A stretch of DNA of 64,000 bases from Cladorhizidae sp. MBARI D1340-BT2 (GCA_028752905.1 JAQNBH010000011.1:8031625-8095624); one strand, 5' to 3'; shown: positions 1 to 11,097, counted from the stretch's first letter. A program made the numbers and translations. Notes: generated from the sequence alone by a model not told the origin.

Positions 1-1380
1 CCACCACACTGGTGTATTTGCCTGGAGTCGACACCTGTGGACTCCCTGGTGTCCTGCATGGATCTTCTCCAGAGTCTCTCTCTGGAGTGTTGTGTGGACA
101 ACAATTCGTTTTCCACATAGAAGGAGATTTGTCTCCACCAATGGTCAGATCGTCCCGGAATTTCCAGTAGGAATAGAGCGCTGTCTCAATTATTTGTCTG
201 GCCAACTCTTTTTGCAGTGTTGCATCACTGATGAACATACAGGATCTTCTTCTTGGCTCTTTTGATACTGGCTGAGCCTTTTTTCTCCAGCTGGCTGGTA
301 GGCAATGTGTACTTTCATAAAAGCTTCTGCTTCATCTTGGAGCCTGATGTCATCGGCATCGGATGACGAAGCAACCCTTGACAGTGTATCAGCTGTGAAT
401 AGGAGTTTTCCTGCCACATGTCAGATGGTGTAATCATATCTTGCTAAGCATAGTCGAAATTGCAGTCCTCTTGGTGGTAGGGAGTCAAGGTGTTTTGTTC
501 CTAGTAGAGGGACCAATGGTTTGTGGTCGGTTTCTATGAGAAAGTGCATACTCATTGTCTTTCTGAAGACAATAATGTCATCCGTGAGGCACAATACTCC
601 ATTGGAGGCCTGTGAGGATGTTTGTCAAGCTTTTTTGGAAGTGTTCTGATGCACTTGAGATGCCAAATGGTATTTTGTTGAAGAAGTAGCGCTCAAAGGG
701 TGTGAGAAATGTAGTGAGGGGGCGGGAGTTTTTGGCCAATGGTATCTCCCAGAATCCACTATTCACGTCCAATTTACTGAAGATCTTTGCTCCGGAGAGC
801 TGTGCAAGTGTTTCATCGACTTTTGAAAGGAGGTGCACTTCTCGTATGAAATTTTGATTCAGTGGCTTCAGGTACACACATGCGAAGTGCTCCTTGGCAC
901 CACTACCATTCCGGCACACCACAGAGTAGGTTCATCCATCTTTGAGATTACCACTAAAGATTCCTCCTTTTGGACTCTAGGGCGTAATGGCAGAGGTACA
1001 TGTCGGGTGTAAATAATGAATATGGCCTCGCATCTGGCTTGAGGTGTATCTCAAATTCTTCCCCTAAGTTACCCAGTCCTTGGAATAGAGATGGAAACTG
1101 ATCCTGGACCTTGGCTAAATTACTGGTGGTTGGGATATCTTCTATTCGGACAGCTAGTTCTAGTGCCGTAATAGCAGGTAACCCTAGGAAGTTATGCTTT
1201 AGCCTGTCTATTACATATGTTGGTTGACTCACTGTTTTCTTTTTGAGGGGAGAAGGTTCCCATGAACTGTCCGAGTACCTTGAGTGGTTGGTGGAGGATC
1301 CACAGAATATTATCTTTGCCCAGGTTAGTGGCGGTTTGTCCAGATGGTAGTAAGGTTCCTTGGAAATTGCTGTCACTTCA
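1..1380 (-). pseudogene. Family B Pol remnant (protease/RT, RNase H tail, integrase start)
   Basis: From 1,376 downward the minus strand reads a protease-RT linker (GLPAITALELAVRIEDIP), then RT with the DETLAQLSGAKIFSKLDVNSGFW-type palm start near 770-840 and PLTTFLTPF. RT then stops after the conserved DD region near 580 and joins directly to an RNase H tail ([11 protein letters not shown] type) near 540. A GKLLFTADTLSRV linker lies at 360-420, and the integrase zinc region is cut by the window start. Several frameshifts separate the pieces, so it cannot be functional. Confidence 0.8.
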
Positions 1381-1491
1381 GCTCCCTTGTCAAGCTAGAA
1401 GGTATTCATTTTCCCATTGAGGCGAAGTGTTGAGACCCAGGTTTGTCTGAGATATAGTCCAGGAATACCGTTGCAAGATAATTTTGTTCTT

Positions 1492-2290
1492 CTATTTCTG
1501 ACAATGTTTGCTCAGAAAAGCTATAATGGCCTTTTCTCTGACATTTGTTACATACTGTTTCTTTGGCTGGACATTTCCCCCAAGGGTGTCATTTGTTTCC
1601 ACAGCGAGAGCACTGGCTCTTGTAATTTCTCTCTTTTGTAGGATTCGGACTTCTTCTAGTTCTGCATTTCCAGTGTTTGCTCCTTTGAGTATGTGTTGCT
1701 GTTCTTTGACTGCTTCTCTCTGGCAAATGTTTTCCATAGCCTTCTCGAGTGTGTGGTCTGCGTCCATCTGTAGTTGCTGTGAGACTGTGCTCTCTTGTAT
1801 GCCATTTACTAAATGCTCTCTGATCATCTCATTTGTCATCTCGCCATAGTCACAATTCTCTGCTAAGGTATATAGTTGCATGATATATGCTTCAGCTGTT
1901 TCCCTGGTGTTTGACAGCGGCTGTTGAATAGTGCCCGTTCAAAGATAATGTTCTTGCGTATCTTCAAAAATTCATCGAACTTATCCATCACGGCTTTCTT
2001 CTCATTTTCTGAGATGTTGTTGGAAGACAGAACTGCCTCTGCTTCTCGTCCCATACGGTAGAGGAGTGTATTCACCTGTTTGAGTGAATCATCTGCTGCT
2101 AGTCCTGATGTGATGTGGAATTGCTGGTAGTGTTTCTTCCAAGTCGGCTAGTCATCAGGGTTCCTGAAGTTGAAGGGTTTAGCGGCTAGTCATCAGGGTT
2201 CCTGAAGTTGAAGGGTTTAGCGGCTAGTCATCAGGGTTCCTGAAATTGAAGGGTTCAGGTGGTTTTAGCTGTAATTGAGCCATCACCACC
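1492..2290 (-). pseudogene. Family B Gag with CCHC knuckles (decayed)
   Basis: The minus-strand reading gives a retrotransposon Gag: a PDD-type N-terminal segment, a helical capsid-like region with TLLYRMGREAEAVL, and a second block with YTLAENCDYGEM. The two blocks lie in different frames, with the break near 1,870. In the right-arm copy, two CX2CX4HX4C zinc knuckles follow and are interrupted by a stop; this copy shows the same arrangement. It would bind RNA and assemble the particle in an intact element. A 38-39 bp segment at the Gag start is present three times here (about 2,143-2,256) but only once in the right arm. Confidence 0.75.
2143..2256. repeat. Three tandem copies of a 38-39 bp Gag-start segment
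   Basis: The block beginning CGGCTAGTCATCAGGG and ending in ...GAAGGGTTTAG occurs three times in a row, with one substitution in the last copy. The right arm has one copy at the same place (about 45,965-46,005). It is a left-arm-specific triplication inside the Gag start of family B. Confidence 0.85.
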
Positions 2291-2294
2291 ACCA

Positions 2295-2549
2295 TGTAAC
2301 ATTTAGTGATTCTCTTACTCATACATCAGACAATAATGAAGTAATCATTACATCATCCCAGTATAATCAGTCCATTGAGCTAACAAATGAAATAATCATT
2401 ACATCATCCCAGCTAACAAATGAAGTAGTCATTACATCATCCCAGTATAATCAGCTAACAGATGCTAGCTATAATAATATGAGTCCCAGCTCGGAGGTGT
2501 CTATTAGCTAATTATACTACAGTAATTATTAGGTCAAGAGGTACATGAT
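2295..2549 (-). repeat. Family B 5' LTR, left arm
   Basis: The sequence matches the LTR at 45,598-45,923 and, more loosely, the one at 48,871-49,040. It begins on the minus strand near the family's conserved CATGTACCT segment and ends in ...AAATGTTACA, right next to a TGGTGGTGGTG primer-binding-like run. It carries two to three copies of a roughly 51-bp internal repeat, against about four in the right arm. Confidence 0.7.
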
Positions 2550-3706
2550 AGTAATTGCTGATGTGTGTGTTAATTAAATAGAACTTGTCCCTGCAATGAT
2601 GGCAAGTCTGAGCTGGGATGAGTGCAGAGGACTAATTATGTATTGCATGCTCGAAACTGTTTGTAGGAGAATTTGCTAGCTCGAGCTAAACTAACTTGTG
2701 CTGTAGCTAAGGTATTTCTCCTGCTTATCCCACGTGGAACATCATTGTTTGAAGATTCTGCCCTTTCCTTAGCTTTCTCTTTTACCATTCATGTTTTCAT
2801 CAGGTAAATAGATGGTCTACCCACAAGAAGATGAAGACAATAACTTTTATATATTTAAGTATTTATTTTTGCTGCACATGTTGCAGCTGCTGTATTGACA
2901 TGCTAGTGTGGAGGTAACCAGCATGCATTGAACAGAATTCAAGTTGTTCAGGACTGTGCTGTTTCCAACAGGACTTGAGGAGCACTATGAAGACAGATGA
3001 TTGAAGTCTTGGCATGTACCAGCCAGTGGAGCAGCAATTATTGCCACTGAGATGGCCAGACTACACAATGTAGGGGTGGATCCAGAGGAGGTCTTGTTCT
3101 GTTTTCTATAAGTTTGTCAATATTCATTTTAGGGACGTGCACAAATTATTGCGCAAAGTCACATGCACTGTCGGAGTTGCTGGATTGAAGTCCTCACATT
3201 TGTGTTTACGAAGTTTAGGCAGGTGTCTGTGATTTGCATTGAAGACAAAATGAAAAAGGTTGACCTTCTTAGTCTTGAGAAGCGGCAGAGGTCGGGCTGC
3301 ATGATTAATAGTGGTTGGGTAAAGCATACTCAGATTTTATTATGTCTATTACTCGACTGCAATTGCAAGTTAGAAAAATTGAAATATATGCGGCTGTGAT
3401 GGTTGTTAAGTAAACACTAGAAAAGATTCATGAACAAATGGAATGATCAGAAGAAGTGGAAATAAACAGCAGCTAAAGTGCAGAGAAGATTGGTAATAAA
3501 TAATACTAGGTATATAGCTGGAATCACCAATTCAGAAGACTGTTAGCTTAAGTGATGGATGCACTCCTGCAATGAAAACATAGAGAAAGTGGCAATGATC
3601 ATGAGGGATAAAGCTAGCCTGCAAGGGAAACTCTAGTGGCAAAGGAATACTATATTATAGTCACAAAAACGATAGTAATTGTCACCCCTGTGGAACTTAG
3701 CTCTTG
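2550..3706. other. Shared spacer with unrecognised exon-like segment
   Basis: This 1.15-kb stretch between families B and C is conserved in the right arm (about 44,455-45,597). No transposon protein is recognisable. It contains a segment at 3,133-3,222 bounded by a pyrimidine-rich ...TTCATTTTAG on the left and AG|GTGTCT on the right, with one open frame (DVHKLLRKV start). Just upstream, a second open stretch reads PASGAAIIATEMARLHNVG. This might be an old gene exon or retroelement debris; I do not recognise the family. Confidence 0.35.
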
Positions 3707-3836
3707 TGTAACACGGCTATACTAATTATCATGTTTATCAATACATCCCGTATCACCGATGTTTAATGTTTCTATATAGTGCACTCGTTCAGATCTTTTT
3801 GTGATATTGTTAATTTGCAAGTTAGCTTTAGTGTTA
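3707..3836 (+). repeat. Family C 5' LTR, left arm
   Basis: This matches 11,577-11,701 in the same arm and 44,316-44,454 and 41,560-41,693 in the other. It is followed by TGTCAGAAGTGGGATGG, a plausible primer-binding stretch, and then Gag. The edges are uncertain by several bases because all four copies have drifted. Confidence 0.65.
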
Positions 3837-4079
3837 CTGTCAGAAGTGGGATGGCTAAAATTCGCCTCCAAACTTTAAGCACCTTAGGACTACCTCTGGA
3901 CTGAGCACCTCACCCACTCCTCAACAAGTAATGCACCTTACTCTATTGCCTAGGTGAGGAAGCAGATGATGTCTATCATCCACTGATATCACAGAGGAGG
4001 GGAGGCAATTCAAAGTTTGAAGATGTGTAATTTTTGAAAGAGCCCACTCTAATCCATGAGATAGCTTGAAAGAGAGTCT

Positions 4080-4939
4080 GTGGAGAAGTACATAACTGAG
4101 CTCTACCACCTCGTTGATGGCTGCAACTATTCTGAGTTGAAAGAAGAAATGATAAGAGAGAGATTAGTTGTTGGCATAAAGTCAAAGAACTTTCTGAAAA
4201 ACTGCAGATTTGTCACTAGAGAAAGCGAAGAAAGCCATCAGGCAAAAGAAGCTGTCAAGGAACAGCAGCATCACCTGTTACAAACCAGATCCAAGTCCTC
4301 TTCTAGAAGACGTCATTGATCCAGATCTTGAGTTAACCTCTGAAGAGGTTAGATGGAATGATTGTTAAGAAAGCCATCAAGCCATCCTCAGGGTAGAGCT
4401 AGGGTTGACAAAAACAGAATGTGTACAAGTGTGTTAGACCTAGACACCACAAAGAGGAAAGCCCCCCTGATATTGATATGTAGTACCACATGCACCACAG
4501 ACACAATAAACTTAACAGTGCTTCACAAAGAAAACAACACCTCCCTTGATAGGGCATTGCATTCCTAGACACAACTGCCGACTCAGGAATGGATAAATCA
4601 TGGACAGCAACCGTATCTTTGCAGAACCAAATGTTGCTGTTCAAATTAGACACCAGGGCAGAGGTTACTCCTGTATCCATGGAGACCTTTAAGCTTTACC
4701 AAAGTGAACCTTGAAACAACCATGCAAAGGTTATTAGGTCCAGCACACCTAAGCTCTTCAAGTCTCAGGTGAATTTGAGGGAAATCTCTTTATGGGCGAT
4801 AGCATGCACCATGGAGTTGTTTCTGTTATTAGAGGCCTCAAAAATGACCTTTTGGGATTCCCAGCAATTATTGGTCTGCAGCTTGTACAGTGTCTCTGCT
4901 TGCTGAACCTGACGAAACCATTCTCCAAAGGTTGCCAAA
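4080..4939 (+). pseudogene. Family C Gag/protease remnant, left arm
   Basis: The 4,080-4,319 frame reads a Gag block (YITELYHLVDGCNYSELKEE) homologous to the family A and B segment ending in RERLVVGI. A protease-like segment follows near 4,640-4,680, where the usual Asp-Thr-Gly reads Asp-Thr-Arg; the right arm has the same change. The next readable piece, near 4,800-4,900, is the GLKNDLLGFPAIIGLQL linker found before RT in this clade. The hAT-1 element interrupts at 4,940. Frames shift between blocks, so the copy is dead. Confidence 0.7.
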
Positions 4940-7623
4940 CAGGGGCGTATCTAGGAATTTAAAGGGGAGTTTCCATCTCATGCATGTGAAGCTTGTAAAA
5001 AAAGTATCACCTGGCCACAACCACTTTTATCTGACTGTGCCCCACAATAGTTTATAGAACATACAATTACAGAAATGATAATTAATGTTGCGTTAATGAC
5101 TGAAAATGTCCTTGAGTAACATTCTTCGAGGGTGTTGACGACCAAGAATAGTATCTAGGTCAAAGTTTAAGCCATAGTGGATGTGCATCAGTGCCAGTCT
5201 CCTGATAACCTTTGTTGCCCCATAGTAGTATGCAAGTAGGTTTTGAGTCTTCTAAGTACACTGACAACACGTTCAAATTCACAGCTGGTTACGGGTAGAG
5301 TACAAACAATACGGAGTAAGCAGTAAATATTCGGAAACATGCTCTCATTTGCACAGTTCAAGGCCTGGGATGGAGTTTGGGGCAATTCTGATGAGAAACT
5401 CCTCCATTTAGATCTCCACAAATGGATTTCCGGTTCAAAAGATGAAGGACTTGGCATATCATCTTCATAGAAATCCAAAAGTTCCTTTATCAAATTAGAC
5501 TCACTCTGAGTGACTGCATTGGCAATGAATACAGATGGAACTATGCTCAAAGCTCATACGGTGTTTCAGAAAAATGAGTGTGAATATGTGATATCATCTC
5601 ATCCAGAAATGGAACAGAAATAGATATTCTGTAATAATCTTCAGCAGAGTCGGCAGGTACATTGCTTCTACTTGTTTGCCTTGCACATCGACGTGGAAGA
5701 GATGGCTGTGATGCATTCATTTTTTGTGCTAGAGTGACTGCAGAATCAAACCATTTCTTGTGATGAGAATCAATGCTGTCACGTGATTTTTGTAAAGTAG
5801 TCTCGACTAAATTTACCTCAGTAGGCCTATAAGCATTGCAAATATCTTGCAAATGGCTCTGTAGAGACACTGTTAAGCCTTTTATGTAGCCTAGGCCATG
5901 GTACACCACCTCAAATGCCATAAGAAACTCAAACTGAGTTGTAGCTGTTAAAAATGATGCAGCTTTCTGAGCAGACTCTCTGTTCCACTTACCTTCAGTA
6001 CTGATTGTCTCCGAGGTACTAATAACAGCTGGTACCATCTTCGAAAATACTTCATAGGCCTCTATTCTAGCTATATACCCAACGGGTCTTGCAAAGGCTT
6101 ACCAGTTTCTGTCTGTTAGTTGTTCCCAGTGGAAGTTCACTGATCCGTTTTTCTAGTTCTGCTTCCCTCTTGGGAGAAAACCTAAAAAAAAGCATAGCTC
6201 CACGAGAGTTCCTAATAGCTTGGATGTTACATGCTGCCACAAGACAAAGATTCAGTGTATGAGCCGCACAGTGAACATAGACTGCTTTTGGATATTGTTT
6301 CTCGATTAGAGCAGCAACCCCATGATACTTGCCAGCCATGTTGCTGGCACCTGACCATCATAGCCCTGCCCACGTAAATTATTTGGGTCTAAGGCATAGT
6401 TTTGTATTGCATTAATGATTTAGGAAGGTTTTAGAAACACCAGTGGTGCCATCTTTGCGCAAAGAATAAATTCAACAAACTCTTCTCACATTTTCGGAAT
6501 AAACATATCACAGGACTAGAGGAAGCTGCTCTTTATTAGATGCATCAGCAGCCTCGTCAGCACACATAGAAAAGTACTTTGCTAGCCTAACCTCCTGTAG
6601 AATTCTCTCTTATCCATTCACCAATGGCTGCAATCAGTTCATTTTGAATGATTGGGACATGATATTGGGCATTTCTGGCTGCAGAAGCAAAGTGATCTGT
6701 CACAACTGCTTCAACACGAAATTGAAGCAAGGCTAAACATTTCCCAGGATTTGCATCACTCCAAAGAGCCTCTCGGTGGCCACAAAGAGCTATGTTTTGC
6801 TTACCACCAAAAATGATCATCTTGAGAATAGCCTTAAGAACTTCGCAATTCTTCTGAACTTGAGCAAATACTTGACTATGTAACTGTTGCTGTATGGAAA
6901 GCTGGCCTCCTTCCATTTGCCCAGTAAATGTCATCCATAGCTGCTCTGTGTGATTTCTGCAAGCTGTGTTCCTTGAGTGTTTGCTTTGCTTGAGTCAAAT
7001 TAGTCATTGGAACGGTGACAAGCTGTCCAAGAATAGATCAATCCTTGGTGAAGAGTAACAGCTCACACAGAAGCCACCATTGCATGAAACATAGTAGCTG
7101 AACGAAGAGTACTCTTTCAACCAGGAGTTCTGGAAGGATCTCATCAAGAGAGAGAGACTGAGTAGTACTTCCCTTTGATCTTGAACTCTGACTTTCTTAG
7201 GATCAGTAGCAGTGCTACTGTCAGACTCACTGCTTGACACTGACACCCCAAATGACAGAATGGATATTTGCCTCTTGGCCATGTCACAGCTTTACTACAA
7301 TCTCAAATACAGTGCACCCTCCTGGAATAGGGGCTGGGCTAAGGTAAACAAACTCACTAATATTCATAGGCTTGCCAGATCCAAGCAAATAGTAGAAAAC
7401 AGCTGCTTGAGTACTGTACTAAAAGTTTTATGGTTTGTAGAAGTAAATTTATGAGCCTCTAAGGGCTTAAATTTGCAATACAAGAGTACACTATAGTACA
7501 AATTTATATGTAGGATTAGCAAGGATTGATGCTAGCCAAATGGCTTATGGGTGTGGCTTGTACTCAGGGGGGGGGGGTGGGTGGGTTCTGGGCAACAGGA
7601 AACCCCTCCTAAATACGCCCCTG
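4940..7623 (-). mobile_element. hAT-superfamily transposon 1
   Basis: The terminal inverted repeats are CAGGGGCGTATCTAGGA at 4,940 and its near-exact complement ending at 7,623. The flanking CCAAA at 4,935-4,939 and 7,624-7,628 looks like a 5-bp duplicated target, shorter than the usual 8 bp of hAT elements. The element sits inside family C in the left arm and is absent from the corresponding right-arm site near 43,200. Its transposase is on the minus strand and broken. Confidence 0.88.
5188..7282 (-). pseudogene. hAT transposase (ZMYM1-like type), broken
   Basis: Reading from 7,282 down, the pieces are: a short N-terminus followed by a TTF-type zinc-finger region near 7,010-7,150; a block at 6,934-6,587; a catalytic-core block at 6,339-6,067 with YVHCAAHTLNLCL and the CKTRW motif; a helical block at 6,038-5,547; and a C-terminal hAT dimerisation region at 5,550-5,188 (LPVTSCEFERVVSVLRRLKT). 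This order is that of animal ZMYM1-like hAT transposases, which cut and paste DNA. At least four frame changes or stops separate the blocks, so the gene is inactive. It lies wholly within hAT-1. Confidence 0.85.
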
Positions 7624-8082
7624 CCAAAGGATTGGGCACATTGGACATCATCAACCTATAGGATGACACCAAACCACATGTGCTTTACACACCAAGGAAT
7701 CTACCTCTAGCCACCTTTAATACAGGTGAATGAAAGAGCTAAGACTGTGTGGAATCGATGGAAGTCCAAACCAAGGTATCTGAACCGCCCCCATCGTGTG
7801 CCGGTATGGTTGTTTTACGATTCACGCTCAGACTTCAATTTGTGTTCCCTCGCATTCTTGCTAAACACCTGTATACTCACCCTATCTAGAGGACCCACAA
7901 ATGACAGAGAGGATCTGTCATCCATGAGCCAATGGATTCTCAAGCAAGTAGTCATTCCTTCCTTGTATGCCAGCAGCGAGACTCTGACTTGACGTATACC
8001 GTCATGCTCAGAAGCAAGACAGTAGTGGTCAGCAATCCTGGCATACTGCAGCTCGCTGTTTCCTCCAATTTGTGACCATACT
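7624..8082 (+). pseudogene. Family C Pol remnant (RNase H to linker), left arm
   Basis: Between the two hAT elements lies more of family C. The plus strand carries a piece equivalent to the right-arm minus-strand frame at 42,646-43,098, including the VDTLSRGP-type segment that follows RNase H in Ty3/gypsy Pol. RT and most of RNase H are missing, so there was a large internal deletion before the arms separated. Several stops are present. Confidence 0.6.
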
Positions 8083-8399
8083 CAGTGACGGAGCACACAC
8101 ATTTTAAGTGGTAGGGCCAATGTACTACCTGGCCATCAAGCTATGCACAGTAACTGTAAGATGCATGAGGCTAGGGAGGGATATCACATGGAGTGCTAAA
8201 ATGCAAAAACTGAAAATCAATACCATATTGAGCAGTATAGACATAGTATTATAGACATCAGACTATTTATTATCATGATTGTACAGTTATTGATACTTTC
8301 CAAATAGTCTCTCTCTATGTTCAGAATTATTTATAAATTGATTGGCAACCTCTTTGAGATTGAGTGAATCAGTGGGTTCCTTGTGAATGTGAAGTACCA

Positions 8400-10235
8400 T
8401 CAGTCTTTGTTGTAACATAGTATTACGAAGGTAAGTTTTAACCCACTAAAGGAGCGCTCAGATGTTGCATTGGTCGCTGGCTTGATAAGTACCAGCTTTA
8501 AAACTGTACAAACCTGATTCAGAAGTGCTCGTTGACCAAGAGAAAGACTTTGAAAATAGTCTCTGATGTCAAATATATTTACATTGGGATCCAATGGTCT
8601 TCCTGACTCAAAATTGATGCCAAAAGTGAGTAACTGGGCATGCAATAGATCGGGCTTGAAATCGTCTTTGTAAAAGTTTTGATGCCAAAAGTGAGTAACT
8701 GGGCATGCAATAGATCGGGCTTGAAATCGTCTTTGTAAAAGTTGCAAATAGACTGAAAATCTTCTTCAAAGTCAACCCCCTGACATGCTCTGCATAAATG
8801 TTGCTCCAATTTTGAGTCAATTCTATATCCTGGTTGGTCAAAGCGATCCTTTAAACAGCTATCCAGTGCTTCAAAATATATCTGGCGATAATAGAGCAAG
8901 GGACTTTCATGATACTCTCCACTGGACAGTCCATCCTCATATCTCTGTGGAACTCTTCGCTTACGAGGTAACTGTGGTTCACCAACATCTATTGATGAAG
9001 CAGTTCTTGAAACTTTGTCGCAAAACAAATCATACATTTCAGCAGTACGTAGAGACAGCAGTGTATCTACAACCATTTCTCCTACCTTTTGACCCTCGGC
9101 GGCTGAAATCTTTACCTTCTGCAGAGTCTTGCTCAAGTTATCAGTGTGGAGGAAAATAACTTGACTGAGCATTGTGTACCAAACAGGAATTCATCTGCGC
9201 AGAAACTCCTTTTATCCTAACTCTCATATCTGTGTCCTTTATGATTTCAAAAGCTTCATCCCATATAGCTTGTAATGCAGCATAGTTGCTGACAATGCTC
9301 GCTAGTACATTTGCACACACAGTCCACCTCATTGGACATAGCATTCAAATTCCTGGTGACATCATGCCACTTTCAGAATCACAAGCTTCCTTCAAAGCTC
9401 AGAAGATCCCTTCCCTTCGTGGTGAAAACTTGATCAATTTTGTTATTTCCTTCATCATGTCAAGGAGATCTCTCATTATCTTGATCTCTTTCAAGGTATC
9501 ACTCACAGCCAGATTAATTGAATGCCCATAGCAGTGTGTGTACACTGCCATTGGTTCAATATCACTTATTCTCTTAGCAACCCCTCCCTTCATTGCACTT
9601 GCCCCGTCGTAGCATTGACCACGTAACTGATTGAAGGATAAGTTCAATCGACTAAAAGTATCCACTGATATTTCAGTAAGAGTACCTGCATCAATTGATG
9701 GAACGGAACGCGAGATAAACCTAAAAATTCTTCACTTACTTCAAAGTTTTCAGTGATCCTACGAATCATAATGGTTGCCTGCTCCTTATTAGTGGTGTCA
9801 GTTGTTTCATCCATCATCAGGGTTAAAAATGAGGAATTTTGCAAAGAACTAGCAACATCCGAAGTACAGATATAGCCATCACTTTGATGATTTCATTTTG
9901 CATCTCATGTGATGTGTACTTGTAAGATTTTCGTTTTAACCACTCAATAGCAGATGTACCAGCCTCCAATTGAATTAGTTGTACGAAGTTTCCATCTTCT
10001 TCAGTAATCCCATTCACTGAGTGGTAATCTAGATAGCGTATGTTTGAAAAGATCTTCATTAACTTTGCACGGTTTTCTCCTTGTTCCTTGGCCCGCTCTT
10101 TCACAAGTAGATTGCCAATACTTGTGGTTGTAGCTGGAAGTGTAAGAACAACTTCTACAGATTGTTTATGGCAAGCACTCTGTTGATGCTTGTTAAATGA
10201 TGTAGTGGCATTCTTCCAGTTGCAGAAGCCCTTTG
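8400..10235 (-). pseudogene. hAT transposase (ZMYM1-like type) of element 2, broken
   Basis: From about 10,235 down the minus strand reads a TTF-type zinc finger (GFCNWKNATTSFNKHQQSACH), then LVKERAKEQGENRAKLM. Next come the catalytic block LTLMMDETTD at 9,844-9,644, the CYDGASAMKGG and YTHCYGHSINLAVSD blocks at 9,665-9,399, a middle region at 9,344-8,579, and a C-terminal dimerisation motif at 8,747-8,400 (KPATNATSERSFSGLK). Frames change repeatedly, and a 65-bp tandem duplication at about 8,616-8,745 disrupts the 3' part. It is clearly a hAT transposase and clearly inactive. Confidence 0.85.
8616..8745. repeat. 65-bp tandem duplication inside hAT-2
   Basis: The segment starting GATGCCAAAAGTGAGTAACT is present twice, at 8,616 and 8,681, almost unchanged. 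It duplicates part of the transposase reading frame and shifts it. Confidence 0.9.
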
Positions 10236-10278
10236 AGACCTATGAAAGGGCTTCTGCAACTCGAAGAATGCCACTACA
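10201..10278. repeat. 34-bp stem hairpin (fold-back) in hAT-2
   Basis: TGTAGTGGCATTCTTC... at 10,201 pairs with ...GAAGAATGCCACTACA ending at 10,278 through 34 positions with one mismatch, around a 10-base loop. One arm is the zinc-finger coding sequence of the transposase, so the other arm is an inverted copy of it. This replaces the upstream part of the gene. Confidence 0.92.
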
Positions 10279-10479
10279 CATTTTTATCTTTCTTAGTCAG
10301 GGAAAACCCATCATGTTGGTCTGGTCTAGCAACTACACTAAAAATTATAACAATAAAAAATAAAATCAGCAAAAAGTGGTAGGGCCAAAGCCCTACCATG
10401 TCCTCCGTCCCTGACACTAGAAGGCACGTGATTAACTCACAGTGTATGAAGACTGTTATATCAGAGGAGGGTCACGGTA

Positions 10480-11097
10480 CCACACTCCATGAGAAGTGAG
10501 GCCACACTCCATGCGAAGAGAGGCCACACTCCATGAGAAGAGAGGCCACACTCCATGAGAAGGGAGGCCACACTCCATAAGAAGAGATGCCACCCTCCAT
10601 GAGAAGAGAGGCCACACTCCATGAGAAGAGAAGCCACACTCCATGAGAAGAGAGGCCAACCTCCATGAGAAGAGAGGCCACACTCCATGAGAAGAGAGGC
10701 CACATTCCATGAGAAGAGAGGCCACACTCCATGAGAAGAGAGGCCACACTCCATGAGAAGAGAGGCCACCCTCCATGAGAAGAGAGGCCACACTCCATGA
10801 GAAGGGAGGCCACACTCCATAAGAAGAGATGCCACCCTCCATGAGAAGAGAGGCCACACTCCATGAGAAGAGAGGCCACACTCCATGAGAAGAGAGGCCA
10901 ACCTCCATGAGAAGGGAGGCCACACTCCATAAGAAGAGATGCCACCCTCCATGAGAAGGGAGGCCACACTCCATAAGAAGAGATGCCACCCTCCATGAGA
11001 AGAGAGGCCACACTCCATGAGAAGAGAGGCCACACTCCATGAGAAGAGAGGCCACCCTCCATGAGAAGAGAGGCCAAACTCCATGTGAAGAGAGGCA
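10480..11097. repeat. 22-bp minisatellite, left arm (about 28 copies)
   Basis: The unit is CCATGAGAAGAGAGGCCACACT with few variants, such as GGGAGG or ACCCTCC. Because 22 is not a multiple of 3 and the unit has no stop on the minus strand, long frames run through it; these are not genes. It lies inside decayed family C Pol, between the RNase H linker and the integrase piece. The mirror array is at 42,204-42,750. Confidence 0.97.

Larger units (their letters stand above)
1..2549 (-). mobile_element. Ty3/gypsy family B, left-arm copy, cut by window edge
   Basis: This is a decayed LTR retrotransposon read on the minus strand, with its 5' LTR at 2,295-2,549. The order is LTR, Gag, CCHC knuckles, protease-RT, RNase H remnant and the start of integrase at the window edge. 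It is the mirror copy of 45,598-49,040. Both share an in-frame stop soon after the Gag start and the same large deletion joining mid-RT to the end of RNase H, so those defects predate the arm duplication or allele split. Confidence 0.85.
8083..10413 (-). mobile_element. hAT-superfamily transposon 2
   Basis: The ends are CAGTGACGGAGCACA at 8,083 and the complement of CAGGGACGGAGGACA ending at 10,413. Both ends contain a subterminal GTGGTAGGGCCAA. No clean target duplication is visible. The right arm joins GCAGCT directly to AAGGCACGTG at the matching place (about 42,780), so this element is left-arm specific. It carries a broken minus-strand transposase and a 34-bp fold-back near its 5' side. 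Confidence 0.85.

Noticed and set aside
2275..2511. His-rich MSHHHHH frame, present in both arms
   Set aside because: It is the antisense of the family B LTR and primer-binding region (GGTGGTGGTGATGG), with its repeats giving the periodic peptide.
4927..7631. An 8-bp target duplication for hAT-1
   Set aside because: The eight bases on the two sides do not match; only CCAAA is duplicated exactly, so I report 5 bp.
8071..10425. A target duplication for hAT-2
   Set aside because: The bases flanking the two ends do not repeat, and the right arm lacks extra flanking bases, so the site has been altered.
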